DNA from: Planctomycetota bacterium
GTDB lineage: Bacteria; Planctomycetota; JAJSAM01; JAJVHW01
Length of the DNA: 54,756 bases
Direction of reading: 5' to 3'
Assembly (NCBI GenBank): GCA_022072415.1
Contig: JAJVHW010000082.1
Span: 1-54,756 of the forward strand
In this document: one piece after another, positions 41,027 through 50,766 of the stretch
Position numbering within the stretch: the stretch's first letter is position 1
How the letters are laid out: each line of letters starts with the position of its first letter
Translations under genes and position numbers: made by a program
The notes under the pieces: generated by a model
Database searches by the model: none
Seen by the model: the letters and a program-made list of their open reading frames with translations, nothing else
Told to the model about the DNA's origin: nothing

Positions 41027-41033
41027 CTGGACC

Positions 41034-41705
41034 TCAGTAGTGGCATGCCGCGCAGTCCGTCGAGACGTGGTCCGCCGCGCGCGCGGCGGGAGGCAGGACG
41101 AGGCCCGGCCCCGCCGCCGCGTTCGCGCGGTGGCACTCGACGCACCAGCCCATGGTCAGCGGCGCGTGCTGGCGCACGCGCTCCATCGTCTCGACCGGGC
41201 CGTGGCAGGCCTGGCACGGCACGCCGCGCCCGACGTGGCGTTCGTGGCTGAACGCCGCGTGGGACGGGAGCGCGTGCACGCGCACCCACTCGACGGGCTT
41301 CGGCGTCTTCGACGGGTCGGGCTTCCCGTCGGCCCCGAGCCCCGCCGCGTCGAAGAGCGGGCGCAGGCGGTCCGACACGATCCGCTTCGGATCGCGCGAC
41401 TCCGCGAGCGCCGCCTGCTTCTCGGCGAGCATGACGTCCCATCCGGCGGTCACGGTGGCGTGGCACGACATGCACGTCGAGACGGCGGGCACGCCCGCGC
41501 GCCGGCTCGTCTCCGCCCCCGTGTGGCAGAAGAGGCAGTCGATCCTCAGCTCGCCCGCATGCAGCCGGTGCGAGTACTCGACGGGCTGGACGGGCTCGTA
41601 GCCCTGGTTCCGTCCCGGCAGCCGCCAGTTCAACTCGCCGACGACCGCCGCGCCTCCGAGGAGGAGCACCGCGCCGCCGGCCGTGAGGGACGATGCGCGC
41701 AGCAT
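41034..41705 (-). CDS. actA: Alternative complex III subunit ActA (pentahaem cytochrome c)
   Basis: 223 residues with an N-terminal signal/anchor (LTAGGAVLLLGGAAVVG) and five haem c sites: CLFCH, CMSCH, CQACH, CVECH and CAACH, the last at the very C-terminus. Five haems and this length match ActA of Rhodothermus-type complexes. It starts 1 nt after the second nitrate/nitrite transporter stop, so it is joined to the nar genes. Confidence 0.95.
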   Translation of the reverse strand: MLRASSLTAGGAVLLLGGAAVVGELNWRLPGRNQGYEPVQPVEYSHRLHAGELRIDCLFCHTGAETSRRAGVPAVSTCMSCHATVTAGWDVMLAEKQAALAESRDPKRIVSDRLRPLFDAAGLGADGKPDPSKTPKPVEWVRVHALPSHAAFSHERHVGRGVPCQACHGPVETMERVRQHAPLTMGWCVECHRANAAAGPGLVLPPAARAADHVSTDCAACHY

Positions 41706-41706
41706 G

Positions 41707-43077
41707 TCAGCAGGGCCTCTCCGCGCCCTTGCGCGAGTAGAACCACCAGTTGACGGCCGTCGCGATCACGTAGAAGGCGATGGCGCCGACGAAGAACGGC
41801 TCCGCGGACTTCCAGGAGCTCGCGAACGCGGACTTGAGCTGCGTGTTCACGATGAACGGACCGAACGCCGCCACCGCACCGGTCCACCCGAGCACGCCCG
41901 CGCCCTGGCGCGGCGAGTGGGAGAAGATCAGCGGGTACTGGCGGAACGTGGCCGCGTTGCCGACGCCGGTGAGGAAGAACACGGTCAGCATGAGCCACTT
42001 GAAGGTCTCGAACTGCTCCACGGAGTCCGGCGTGAGGCAACCGGTGGCGAGCAGCGCCGCGCAGGAGCCGATGAGTCCGACCCCGGTCAGCGTCGTCAGG
42101 ATCGCGCCGCCCGTCTTGTCGGCGATGAAGCCGAAGAGCACGCGGCTCGCCGAACCGATGAGCGGCCCGTAGAACGCGTACGCAAGAGGGTCCGGGGCGC
42201 CGGGGAACTTCCCGTAGATCGTCTTGATGAGCATCGGGAACGCGGCCGCGAGGCCGGAGAACGACCCGAAGGTCATCACGTACGTGATCGTGCAGAACCA
42301 CGTGTGCTTGCTCCTGAAGATGTCGAGCTGGTCGCGGAAGGCGACGCGCACGGGCACGCTGCGGAGCCACACGAAGCACGCGACGCCGAGGATCACGAGG
42401 AGCGGCACGTAGACGAGGAACGCGTTCTGGAGCCAGATCGGCTTCGACGCGCCGTCCTTCATGAACGTCTGCGCCGCGCCGCCTGCGGCGCCGAACGCGG
42501 CGAAGCCGATGATCCACGGCGTCACGAACTGGGCCAGCGACACGCCGAAGTTCCCGATCCCCGCCTGGATGCCGAGGGCCGTGCCCTGCAGCCGCTTCGG
42601 GAAGAAGAGGCTCGTGCTCGGCATGTACGACGAGAAGTCGCCGCCGCCGAGCCCGGAGAGGAAGGCCAGCAGCATGAACATCCAGAACGGCGTTCCGGGG
42701 TTCATCACCGCCACGCCGAGCCCGATGCACGGGATCAGCTTGAGGAGCGTCGCCGTGCCGATGACCGCGCGCGTCCCGAAGATCGGGATCAGGAACGTGT
42801 GGAGCATCCGGAGCAGCCCCGCCGCGAGGCCCGGCATGGCCCCGAGCCAGAAGAGCTGGTCCGTGTCGAACTTGAAGCCCACGTTCGGCAGGCGCACGAC
42901 GACCGCCGACATCGTGAACCACGACGCGAACGACAGGATCAGCGTCGCCGTGGTGAGGAAGAGCGTCCGCCAGGCGATGCGGCTTCCGGCGGACTTCCAG
43001 AACGACTCGTCCTCGGGCGTCCACGTCTGGAGCCACGACCCGCCGCGGCGCGGTTCGCCGGTCGCGGGGGCGCTCAT
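41707..43077 (-). CDS. narK: Nitrate/nitrite transporter, NarK2-like MFS protein
   Basis: 456 residues, twelve membrane helices. The nitrate-signature region GGGDFSSYMPSTSLFFPKRLQGTALGIQAGIGNFGVSLAQFVTPW is typical of the NarK2 nitrate/nitrite antiporter class, and a second signature (GVGNAATFRQYPLIF) lies in the C-terminal half. Probable role: nitrite export coupled to nitrate uptake. It overlaps the upstream transporter gene by 4 bp and is followed 1 nt later by actA. Confidence 0.93.
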   Translation of the reverse strand: MSAPATGEPRRGGSWLQTWTPEDESFWKSAGSRIAWRTLFLTTATLILSFASWFTMSAVVVRLPNVGFKFDTDQLFWLGAMPGLAAGLLRMLHTFLIPIFGTRAVIGTATLLKLIPCIGLGVAVMNPGTPFWMFMLLAFLSGLGGGDFSSYMPSTSLFFPKRLQGTALGIQAGIGNFGVSLAQFVTPWIIGFAAFGAAGGAAQTFMKDGASKPIWLQNAFLVYVPLLVILGVACFVWLRSVPVRVAFRDQLDIFRSKHTWFCTITYVMTFGSFSGLAAAFPMLIKTIYGKFPGAPDPLAYAFYGPLIGSASRVLFGFIADKTGGAILTTLTGVGLIGSCAALLATGCLTPDSVEQFETFKWLMLTVFFLTGVGNAATFRQYPLIFSHSPRQGAGVLGWTGAVAAFGPFIVNTQLKSAFASSWKSAEPFFVGAIAFYVIATAVNWWFYSRKGAERPC

Positions 43078-44348
43078 GACGCGCTCCCCGGAGTCGCGGC
43101 TCCGTGCCCGTGCCCGCCGCCGCGGCCTTCATCCCTGGCCTTGCCGCCTTCGCCCACCCAGGTGGTCGTCCACTGCTTCGTGACCATGACGAGGACCACG
43201 ATCACGAGGACGGCGAGCACCGTGCCGGAGAGGAACCCCGGCCCGAAGCTCCCCATGTGCTGCTTCCCCAGGCCCATGGCGTTCGGGAGCATGCCGCCCG
43301 CGAGGGCGCCGATCTCGCCGATGAGGCTCCCGGCGACCGCGGTCGTCGTGCGGAACCGGAGCGGCACGAGCTGGAAGACCGCGCCGTTCCCCGCGCCCAT
43401 CGCGGAGAAGCACACCACGAGGATCGCGACCATCACCCACGGGTTGGCGGGCAGGAGCGCCGCCGCCGCGGTGGCCGCCACGATCACCCCGCCGAGCCAG
43501 TAGAGGAGCTTCAGGCCGCCGACCCGGTCGGCCATCCAGCCGCCGAGCACGCGCAGGATGCTCGCCATCACGATGATGACGGCCGAGTACTTGCCCACGC
43601 TCTCCTTCGGGATGCCGTACTGGTCGGCGAAGAGCGTCGGAAGGAAGCTCGTGAGGCCGATGTAGCCCCCGAACGTCAGCATGTACATGAGGTTGAAGAT
43701 CCACGCGTCGCGGTCCACGAGGATCTTCAGGTAGTCCTTCATCTTCTTCTGCTCGCGGTCCGGCGGCTCCTTCGCGAAGACCGCGAGGAGGACCATGGCG
43801 AGGACGATCGGGAGGATCGAGATGCCGTAGACGGCCTTCCACCCGTACGCCTTCGCGAGCGGCGGGGCGAACAGCACGGCGAGCACCGCGCCCGAGTTCC
43901 CCGCGCCCGCGATGCCCATCGCGAGGCCCTTGTACTTCGGCGGGAACCAGCCGGACCCGAGCGAGAGCGCGACGCCGAAGCTCGCGCCCGCGATGCCGAG
44001 CATGACGCCCATCGCGAGGACGCCTGCGTAGGACTCCACGAAGAAGTATCCGAAGGCGAGGGCGATGCAGATCATCCCCATCTCGACCTGGGCGGCGTTC
44101 TTCCGCCCGATGTACTGCGAGAGGAGCCCGAGGGGGAAGCGCATCAGCGCGCCGGCGATCACCGGCACGGACACCATGAAGCCCTTCTGCGCGGGCGACA
44201 GGTTGAACTCCTGCGCGATGAACGGGGCCATCGCGCCGTTGAGCACCCACACCGCGAAGCAGAAGTCGAAGTAGAGGAGCGCCGTGAAGAGCGTGCCCGG
44301 GTGGCCCGCCTTCAGGAACTCGCGGAAGCCCTTGAGTCCGCCCGACAT
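43074..44348 (-). CDS. narK: Nitrate transporter, NarK1/NasA-like MFS protein
   Basis: 424 residues, twelve membrane helices. Signatures: PVIAGALMRFPLGLLSQYIGRKN, GIAGASFGVALSLGSGWFPPKYKGLAMGIAGAGNSGAVLAVLFAP and GAGNGAVFQLVPLRF. This is the NarK1-type nitrate/proton symporter pattern. The C-terminus is His/Gly-rich. It pairs with the NarK2-like gene downstream; such K1-K2 pairs supply nitrate to NarG on the cytosolic side and remove nitrite. It starts 1 nt after narI. Confidence 0.93.
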   Translation of the reverse strand: MSGGLKGFREFLKAGHPGTLFTALLYFDFCFAVWVLNGAMAPFIAQEFNLSPAQKGFMVSVPVIAGALMRFPLGLLSQYIGRKNAAQVEMGMICIALAFGYFFVESYAGVLAMGVMLGIAGASFGVALSLGSGWFPPKYKGLAMGIAGAGNSGAVLAVLFAPPLAKAYGWKAVYGISILPIVLAMVLLAVFAKEPPDREQKKMKDYLKILVDRDAWIFNLMYMLTFGGYIGLTSFLPTLFADQYGIPKESVGKYSAVIIVMASILRVLGGWMADRVGGLKLLYWLGGVIVAATAAAALLPANPWVMVAILVVCFSAMGAGNGAVFQLVPLRFRTTTAVAGSLIGEIGALAGGMLPNAMGLGKQHMGSFGPGFLSGTVLAVLVIVVLVMVTKQWTTTWVGEGGKARDEGRGGGHGHGAATPGSAS

Positions 44349-44349
44349 G

Positions 44350-45042
44350 TCACGCTCCTTCCCGGCCGCCGCGGGGCCGGTTCCAGACGACGAGCTGCGG
44401 CTTGCGCCACAGGTACGGATTGGGGATCACGAGGACGTGGACGAGCCTCGTGAAGGGGAAGAAGAGGATCAGCAGCCACGCGTTGACGATGTGCGCCTTC
44501 ACCATGAGCGGGACCGTCGCGAGCCCCGCCACGTCGGGCGAGAGCTTCACCAGCGACCGCAGCCACGGAGACAGCGCGGAGGCGAACCACGAGGAGCCCC
44601 ACCCGTGCATGTAGGCGACGAGGATGCCCGTCACGACCTGCACCAGGAGGAGCGCGTAGAGCACCCAGTCGGACGGCGTCGTGACCTTCAGCGTCTTCCG
44701 GTCGCTCGCGCGGCGCACGAGGAGCTGCACGATCCCGAAGAGCGTGAGCAGGCCGGCCGCGAGCGCGGTGCCCTCGAGCACGTAGAGCCGCCACGGAACC
44801 CCGTTCCACGCGAGCACGGCCCGCGGGACCAGGAACGCGACGACGTGCCCGACCAGCACGAGGAGGATGCCGTAGTGGAAGGGAACGGATCCCCAGAAGT
44901 GCCTCCGGTTCTCGAGGAGCTGCGACGACAGGCTCGAGTAGCTGAAGGTCTGCTGGCGGTAGCGCTGGATCGTGACCACCAGGAAGATCAGCACCGAGAG
45001 GTACGGGAGGACCCCGAAGAGGAAGAGGTGGATGCCGTTCAT
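44350..45042 (-). CDS. narI: Respiratory nitrate reductase gamma subunit (dihaem cytochrome b)
   Basis: 230 residues with five membrane helices. The four haem b ligands keep the E. coli spacing: His56 and His66 (PFHYGILLVLVGHVV), and His184 and His202 (KAHIVNAWLLILFFPFTRLVHVL). NarI oxidises quinol on the periplasmic side and sends electrons to NarH, contributing to proton-motive force. It overlaps narJ by 4 bp. Confidence 0.96.
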   Translation of the reverse strand: MNGIHLFLFGVLPYLSVLIFLVVTIQRYRQQTFSYSSLSSQLLENRRHFWGSVPFHYGILLVLVGHVVAFLVPRAVLAWNGVPWRLYVLEGTALAAGLLTLFGIVQLLVRRASDRKTLKVTTPSDWVLYALLLVQVVTGILVAYMHGWGSSWFASALSPWLRSLVKLSPDVAGLATVPLMVKAHIVNAWLLILFFPFTRLVHVLVIPNPYLWRKPQLVVWNRPRGGREGA

Positions 45043-45614
45043 GCGATCCCTCCTGCCGCGGCGCCAGCGGCGGCCGCGGCGGCGTTGCGCGCGTCGGACG
45101 CGCCGGGGCACATCTCGTCGAGCGCGCGGCGCACGGCGAGCAGCACGCCCCGGTACGGATTCGTCTCGTCCGTGTTCTCGATCACGCGGGCGAGCGAACG
45201 CCCGGCCGCGCGGTCCACGAGGAGCTTCGCGTCCGCCTCGGGCAGGCGCGCGAGCAGCCGGAGCACGTTCGTCAGGTGGTCCGGGAGCTCCGTCGTCTCG
45301 GGCAGCGCCGCGGCCCGCATCTTCCCGCGGAGCTCCACGAGGAAGGCGCCGCGCTCGTACTGCTCGCCGAAGACCTGCCATCCCACCTCGAGCGCGCGCT
45401 CGGCGTTCCCGTCGAACGTGCGCACGTAGATCTCCTCGCACTCGCCGAGCGTGCCCTCGGCGGCGGCCCCGACGATGTCGGCGAGGTCGGCCGCGGCGTC
45501 CGGCAGGTGCCGGACCACCGTCGCGGCGTGCGCCGCGGCGCGCTCCGCGTGTCCCTCGGCCGGGTACTCGAGGAGCCCGGCCAGCGCGTCGTGCAGCTCC
45601 GTGCGGCGCGGCAT
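45039..45614 (-). CDS. narJ: Nitrate reductase assembly chaperone
   Basis: 191 residues, helical TorD-like fold. Signatures: YVRTFDGNAERALEVGWQVFGEQYERGAFLVELR (family: FDhtr...L...EH..GE.r.RG.AMvdL) and ELPDHLTNVLRLLA. The tail is Ala-rich. NarJ binds apo-NarG and is needed for insertion of molybdenum cofactor and the FS0 cluster. It lies between narH (1-nt gap) and narI (4-bp overlap). Confidence 0.93.
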   Translation of the reverse strand: MPRRTELHDALAGLLEYPAEGHAERAAAHAATVVRHLPDAAADLADIVGAAAEGTLGECEEIYVRTFDGNAERALEVGWQVFGEQYERGAFLVELRGKMRAAALPETTELPDHLTNVLRLLARLPEADAKLLVDRAAGRSLARVIENTDETNPYRGVLLAVRRALDEMCPGASDARNAAAAAAGAAAGGIA

Positions 45615-45615
45615 C

Positions 45616-47109
45616 TCAGGCCCCCCTCGCCGGAGCGGCGCGGAAGCCGAAGCCGGCCTCGGCGCGGCGGTCGTGCGGATCCTCGAGCATCTCCATCGCC
45701 ATCTCGCGCTGCGACGGCGGGATGACGAACCGGTCGTCGAAGGTCGCGAGCGCGGTGAGGCGGTAGATCGCGTCGGCCTCCTCGAACGTCGTGTCCGCCT
45801 GGCGGAGGGCGCTCTCGGCCTGCTCGCGGGTCGCGTCCCCCACCGTGAGGTGGCGGCGCGCGATGCGGACGGCCATCTGCTTCTTCAGCGCGTAGCGGAG
45901 CTTCCCCTCGTTCCCGCCGGAGAGGAGCTTCGCGAGGTACGCCATCGGCGCCCGCGCCTCCTCGGTCTGCGCGAACATCTCGTCGAGGTCGCTCCGGATC
46001 ACCCCGTTCTGCCCCGTCGTGGACATGACCGGCAGCAGCGGGGGGACGTAGAAGAGCATCGGGAACGTCCGGTACTCGACGTGCGGCGGCAGCGCGATCT
46101 TCCAGACCCGCACGAACTTCCAGACCGGCGACCGCTGCGCCGACTCGATCACCGACTCGTGGATGCCGTTCTTCCGCGCGCCCTCGATCACCGCAGGGTC
46201 GTTGGGGTCCAGGATGATCGACCGCTGCGCCTCGACGAGCTGGTCGTCGGGGAGGTTCGCGATCTCCGTGATGCGGTCGGCGTCGTAGAGGACGTTCCCC
46301 AGGTAGCGGATGCGCCCCACGCAGGAGTGGAAGCACGCCGGCGCCTGGCCCGTCTCGATGCGCGGGAAGCAGAGGATGCACTTCTCCGACTTGCCCGTGC
46401 TCCAGTTGTAGAAGACTTTCTTGTACGGGCAGGCCGACACGCACGCGCGCCATGCGCGGCACCGCTCCTGGTTGACGAGGACGATCCCGTCCTCGCCGCG
46501 CTTGTAGAGCGCGCCGGAGGGGCAGGACGCGACGCAGGCGGGGTTCAGGCAGTGGTTGCAGATGCGCGGCAGGTAGAAGAAGACCAGCCGCTCGATCGCG
46601 AACATCTGCGTGCGCATCTCGGGGGAGAGCGCCTCCATGTTCGGGTCGTTCCGCGCGTAGACCTTCGACCCGCCGAGGTCGTCGTCCCAGTTGGGGCCCG
46701 CCTCCACCGCGATGGGCTCTCCCGTGACCATCGACACGGGGATCGCCGTCGGCTGGTCGTCGCCCTCCGGCGCGTTGAAGAGGTCGCCGTAGCGGTAGGT
46801 CCAGGGCTCGTAGTAGTCGTCCATGCTCGGCATGGACGGGTTGTGGAAGATGTTCGGGATGATGCGCGCCTTGCCCGTGGCCTTGAGGCGCAGGTTCTTC
46901 CCGTCGGTCTCCCAGCCGCCCTTGTAGGCCTGCTGGTCCTCCCACCGCGTCGGATAGCCGGTGCCCGGCTTCGTCTCGACGTTGTTCCACCACATGTATT
47001 CGGTGCCGGGACGGTCGGTCCACACGTTCTTGCAGGCGATCGAGCACGTGTGGCACCCGATGCACTTGTCGAGGTGGAAGACCATTCCGATCTGCGAGCG
47101 GACGTCCAT
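45616..47109 (-). CDS. narH: Respiratory nitrate reductase beta subunit (iron-sulfur)
   Basis: 497 residues. Four cluster motifs: CIGCHTCSIACKNVW, CLNPACVASCPSGALYKR, CRAWRACVSACPYKK (the Trp in place of Cys marks the 3Fe-4S site, as in E. coli NarH) and CILCFPRIETGQAPACFHSCVGR. The C-terminal half matches NarH. It carries electrons from NarI haem to NarG. 15 nt separate it from the narG stop, with AAGGA before the ATG. Confidence 0.97.
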   Translation of the reverse strand: MDVRSQIGMVFHLDKCIGCHTCSIACKNVWTDRPGTEYMWWNNVETKPGTGYPTRWEDQQAYKGGWETDGKNLRLKATGKARIIPNIFHNPSMPSMDDYYEPWTYRYGDLFNAPEGDDQPTAIPVSMVTGEPIAVEAGPNWDDDLGGSKVYARNDPNMEALSPEMRTQMFAIERLVFFYLPRICNHCLNPACVASCPSGALYKRGEDGIVLVNQERCRAWRACVSACPYKKVFYNWSTGKSEKCILCFPRIETGQAPACFHSCVGRIRYLGNVLYDADRITEIANLPDDQLVEAQRSIILDPNDPAVIEGARKNGIHESVIESAQRSPVWKFVRVWKIALPPHVEYRTFPMLFYVPPLLPVMSTTGQNGVIRSDLDEMFAQTEEARAPMAYLAKLLSGGNEGKLRYALKKQMAVRIARRHLTVGDATREQAESALRQADTTFEEADAIYRLTALATFDDRFVIPPSQREMAMEMLEDPHDRRAEAGFGFRAAPARGA

Positions 47110-47124
47110 GACGGGCTCTTCCTT

Positions 47125-50100
47125 TCACCAGCGGAGCTGCGGGAGCTTGCGCACGAGGACGTGCGTGTCGCGGTTGCAGCCGACGGGACCCCAGTAGTTG
47201 AAGTGGTACGTGAACTGGCCGTAGCCGCCGACCATGAGGTTCGGCTTGAGCCGCGTGCGGATCAGGCTGTTGTGCCCGCCCGCCCGCCGGTTCCCGCGGA
47301 GCGGGGACTTCGGCACGCCGTAGGTGCGCTCCGGCGAGTGGTAGATGACGCAGATGCCGCGCGGGATGCGCGCGGAGACCGCCGCGCGGGTCACGACGAC
47401 GCCGTGGTCGTTGTGCACCTCGACCCAGTCGTTGTCGGCGATGCCGATCTGCTCGGCGTCCTTCTCGCTGAGCCAGCACGGCTCGCAGCCGCGGGACAGC
47501 GTGGTCATGCGCTGGTTGTCCCCGTAGGTCGAGTGGATGTGCCACTTGCCGTGCGGAGTCAGGTAGTTGAGCGTGAGCGTCGGGCCCTCGGCGCGGCTCA
47601 CGACGAGGTCGGAGTACTGCGCGGGCAGCGGCTTCGGCTTGTAGGTCGGGAAGTGCTCCCCGAACTGGATGTAGCCCGGGTGGTCGAGGTAGAGGTGCTG
47701 GCGCCCGGTGAGGGTCCGCCACGGCACCATGCGCTCGCGGTTGTACGTGAACGGCGCGTACGCGCGGCCGCCGTCGAGGAGGCCGGACCACATGGGGCTG
47801 TTCAGGAGCCGGCGGGGCTGGGCCTGGAGGTCCGACAGCGTGAGGCGGACGCCCCGGGAGCCGTCGGCGAGGTCGGCGAGCGGCAGCCCGACCTTCTCCT
47901 CCATGTTCCTGTACGAGCGCCACGCGAGCTCGCCGTTGGTGACGGTCGCCAGGTTCAGGATCACGTTCGCGACGTCCTTCCCCTGCTCGAGCGACGGGCG
48001 CCGCACGCCGTCCACCACGCGCGACGGGTGCGTCTTCGTCATCGCGTCGTAGACGTCGTCCACCTTGTAGTGCGTGCCGTGCGCCCCGAGGCCGTTCTCG
48101 CGCACCTTCGGGCCGAGCGCGACGAACTGCTCGTACACCTTCGCGTAGTCGCGCTCGACGACCTTCATCCCGGGCATCGTCTTCCCGGGGATCGCGGGGC
48201 ACTCGCCCTTCGACCAGTCCTTCATGTCGGGCTGGGCGATCTCGGCGGCGGTGTCGTGCGCGAGCGGCGCGGCCACGAGGTCCTTCACCTTGCCGGGGAA
48301 GTGCCTCGCCGCGAGCTCGCTGAACCGCTTCGCGAGGCCCTTGAAGATGTCCCAGTCGCTCTTCGCCTCCCAGCAGGGCGGCACCGCCGCCGCCAGCGGG
48401 TGGATGAAGCTGTGCATGTCGGTCGAGTTGAGGTCGTCCTTCTCGTACCAGGTGGCCGCGGGCAGGACGATGTCGCTGTAGAGCGCCGACGTGTCCATGC
48501 GGAAGTTCAGGTCCACGACCAGGTCCATCTTCCCGTGCGGCGCGTCGCGCCAGACCGCGTCCTTCACGGAGTCCTGCGCGAGCTCGCGGCTGATCCGGTT
48601 CGTGTGCGTGCCGAGGTAGTGGTCGAGGAAGTACTCGTGCCCCTTCGCCGACGACATGATCGCGTTCCCGCGCCAGATGAACCACACGCGGGGCCAGCAC
48701 GACGGCGCGTCCGGGTCCTCGATCGCGAACTTCATCCGCTTCGAGACGAGCTCGTCCACCGCGTGCTTCACGATCCCGGCCTCGTCGGCCGCGCCCTTCG
48801 CCGCCGCCTCGCGGCAGAGCTCGAGGGAGCTCCGGTCGAACTGCGGGTAGAAGGGGAGCCATCCGCACCGCACCGCGCGGATGTTCGCGTCGAGCGTGTG
48901 GCCCTCGGCGAGCGTGCCCTCGGGCTGCTCGGCCGGGACGGTGTGGTAGTCGCGGAAGCTCTTCTCGTAGCGCCACTGGTCGCTGTGCACGTAGTGCCAG
49001 CTCGGCGCGTTCTGCAGCCGCGACGGCGGGACCCAGTCCTTCCCGAACGCGATGGCGCCCCAGCTCTCGCCGGGCGCGAGCTTCTCCTGGCCGACGTAGT
49101 GCGCGAGTCCGCCGCCGTTCACCCCGACGCATCCGCAGAGCACGAGCGCGTGCATCGCGGCGCGGTACATCAGGTTCGCGTGGTACCAGTGGTTGATGCC
49201 GGCGCCGATGATGACCGTGCACTTCCCCCCCGTGTGCGCGGCGGTCGACGCCCATTCGCGGGCGAAGCGGATCAGCGTCTTCCGGTCGATGCCCGTGTAG
49301 CGCTCGGCCCACGCGGGCGTGTAGCACGCGTCCTCGTCGTCGTAGCCGGACGGGTAGGCCCCGCCGAGCCCGCGGACGACGCCGTACTGCGCCATCAGCA
49401 GGTCGTAGACGGTCGCGACCACGGCGGTCGTGCCGTCGGCGAGCGCGATCCTCCGCACCGGGACGTCGCGGCGGACGGACGCGCCCGCGGCGAAGTCGTC
49501 GAAGCGGACGCCGACCGCGCCGTCGCCGCGGCCGAGGGCCGTGAGCTCCGGATCGATCTCCGACCCGTCGGCCCCGTCCTTCCGGAGCAGGTTCCACTTG
49601 CCCTTCGCCTGGCCCCAGCGGTGGCCCATGCTGCCCATGGGCATCTTCGGGCGGCCGTCCTTGGCGTCCCAGACGAGGAACTTCCAGGCCCCGTTGTCCT
49701 CGGACGCGTATCGCGCGAGGCGGCCTGCGCGGAGGAGCTGGCCCGCGTCGAAGGACCCGTCCTGCCGCGGCGTCAGCTCGACGAGGAACGGCGAGTCGGA
49801 GTACGTCTTCACGTACTCGAGGAACTCCGCCCGCGGCTCCGCGTGGTGGAACTCGGTGAGGATCACGTGGTTGACGGCCATCCACCACGCGCCGTCCTGC
49901 CCGGCGTTCAGCGGGATCCACTCGTCCGCGTACTTCGACACCTGGCTGAAGTCCGGCGAGAAGACGACCATCTTCGTGCCGTTGACGCGCGCCTCCGCCG
50001 CGAAGTGGCAGTCCGGCGTGCGGGTCATGTTGAGGTTCGACCCCATGACGGCGAGGAACTTGGCGTTGAACCAGTCGGCCGACTCGTTCACGTCGGTCTG

Positions 50101-50766
50101 CTCGCCCCACATCTCGGGCGACGCGTTCGGGAGGTCGCAGTACCAGTCGTAGAAGGAGAGCGAGATGCCGCCGAGGAGCTGCATCAGGCGCGCGCCGGCG
50201 GCGTAGCTCACCATCGACATCGCGGGGATCGGCGAGAAGCCGGCGATGCGGTCGGGCCCGTGCTCGCGGATCGTGTGGACGAGCGACGCGGCGGCGATCT
50301 CGTTCGCCGTGCGCCAGTCGGAGCGGCGGAACCCGCCCTTCCCGCGCGCCCGCTGCCACCGCGCCCGCTTCTCGGGGTCGGAGACGAGGGACTTCCACGC
50401 CTCGACGGGGTCCTCGTGCTTCGTGCGCGCGTCGCGCCAGAGGTCGAGCAGCGCGCCGCGCACGTACGGGTACTTCACGCGGAGCGGGCTGTAGAGGTAC
50501 CAGGAGAAGCTGATGCCGCGCTGGCAGCCGCGGGGCTCGTAGGGCGGGAGCTCGCCCGAGAGCGCCGGGTAGTCGAGCGCCTGCATCTCCCACGTGACGA
50601 TCCCGTCCTTCACGTGGATGTTCCACGAGCAGGAGCCGGTGCAGTTGACGCCGTGGGTGCTGCGCACCACCTTGTCGTACTGCCAGCGGTTCCGGTAGAA
50701 CTCCTCCCACGTCCGGAACTTCGGGTCCGTCGCGTCGTGGATCCAGGGGTTCCTTGCGTGCGTCAT
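47125..50766 (-). CDS. narG: Respiratory nitrate reductase alpha subunit (Mo-bisMGD)
   Basis: 1213 residues, close to E. coli NarG (about 1247). FS0 ligands His38, Cys42, Cys46 and Cys81 keep E. coli spacing ([13 protein letters not shown] ... EPRGCQRG). The Mo-ligand Asp211 lies in [20 protein letters not shown]. There is no twin-arginine leader, and the protein starts at the same point as other cytosol-facing NarG ([20 protein letters not shown]). It reduces nitrate to nitrite. Its ATG overlaps narC by 4 bp, so the cytochrome gene is translationally linked to the catalytic subunit. Confidence 0.97.
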   Translation of the reverse strand: MTHARNPWIHDATDPKFRTWEEFYRNRWQYDKVVRSTHGVNCTGSCSWNIHVKDGIVTWEMQALDYPALSGELPPYEPRGCQRGISFSWYLYSPLRVKYPYVRGALLDLWRDARTKHEDPVEAWKSLVSDPEKRARWQRARGKGGFRRSDWRTANEIAAASLVHTIREHGPDRIAGFSPIPAMSMVSYAAGARLMQLLGGISLSFYDWYCDLPNASPEMWGEQTDVNESADWFNAKFLAVMGSNLNMTRTPDCHFAAEARVNGTKMVVFSPDFSQVSKYADEWIPLNAGQDGAWWMAVNHVILTEFHHAEPRAEFLEYVKTYSDSPFLVELTPRQDGSFDAGQLLRAGRLARYASEDNGAWKFLVWDAKDGRPKMPMGSMGHRWGQAKGKWNLLRKDGADGSEIDPELTALGRGDGAVGVRFDDFAAGASVRRDVPVRRIALADGTTAVVATVYDLLMAQYGVVRGLGGAYPSGYDDEDACYTPAWAERYTGIDRKTLIRFAREWASTAAHTGGKCTVIIGAGINHWYHANLMYRAAMHALVLCGCVGVNGGGLAHYVGQEKLAPGESWGAIAFGKDWVPPSRLQNAPSWHYVHSDQWRYEKSFRDYHTVPAEQPEGTLAEGHTLDANIRAVRCGWLPFYPQFDRSSLELCREAAAKGAADEAGIVKHAVDELVSKRMKFAIEDPDAPSCWPRVWFIWRGNAIMSSAKGHEYFLDHYLGTHTNRISRELAQDSVKDAVWRDAPHGKMDLVVDLNFRMDTSALYSDIVLPAATWYEKDDLNSTDMHSFIHPLAAAVPPCWEAKSDWDIFKGLAKRFSELAARHFPGKVKDLVAAPLAHDTAAEIAQPDMKDWSKGECPAIPGKTMPGMKVVERDYAKVYEQFVALGPKVRENGLGAHGTHYKVDDVYDAMTKTHPSRVVDGVRRPSLEQGKDVANVILNLATVTNGELAWRSYRNMEEKVGLPLADLADGSRGVRLTLSDLQAQPRRLLNSPMWSGLLDGGRAYAPFTYNRERMVPWRTLTGRQHLYLDHPGYIQFGEHFPTYKPKPLPAQYSDLVVSRAEGPTLTLNYLTPHGKWHIHSTYGDNQRMTTLSRGCEPCWLSEKDAEQIGIADNDWVEVHNDHGVVVTRAAVSARIPRGICVIYHSPERTYGVPKSPLRGNRRAGGHNSLIRTRLKPNLMVGGYGQFTYHFNYWGPVGCNRDTHVLVRKLPQLRW

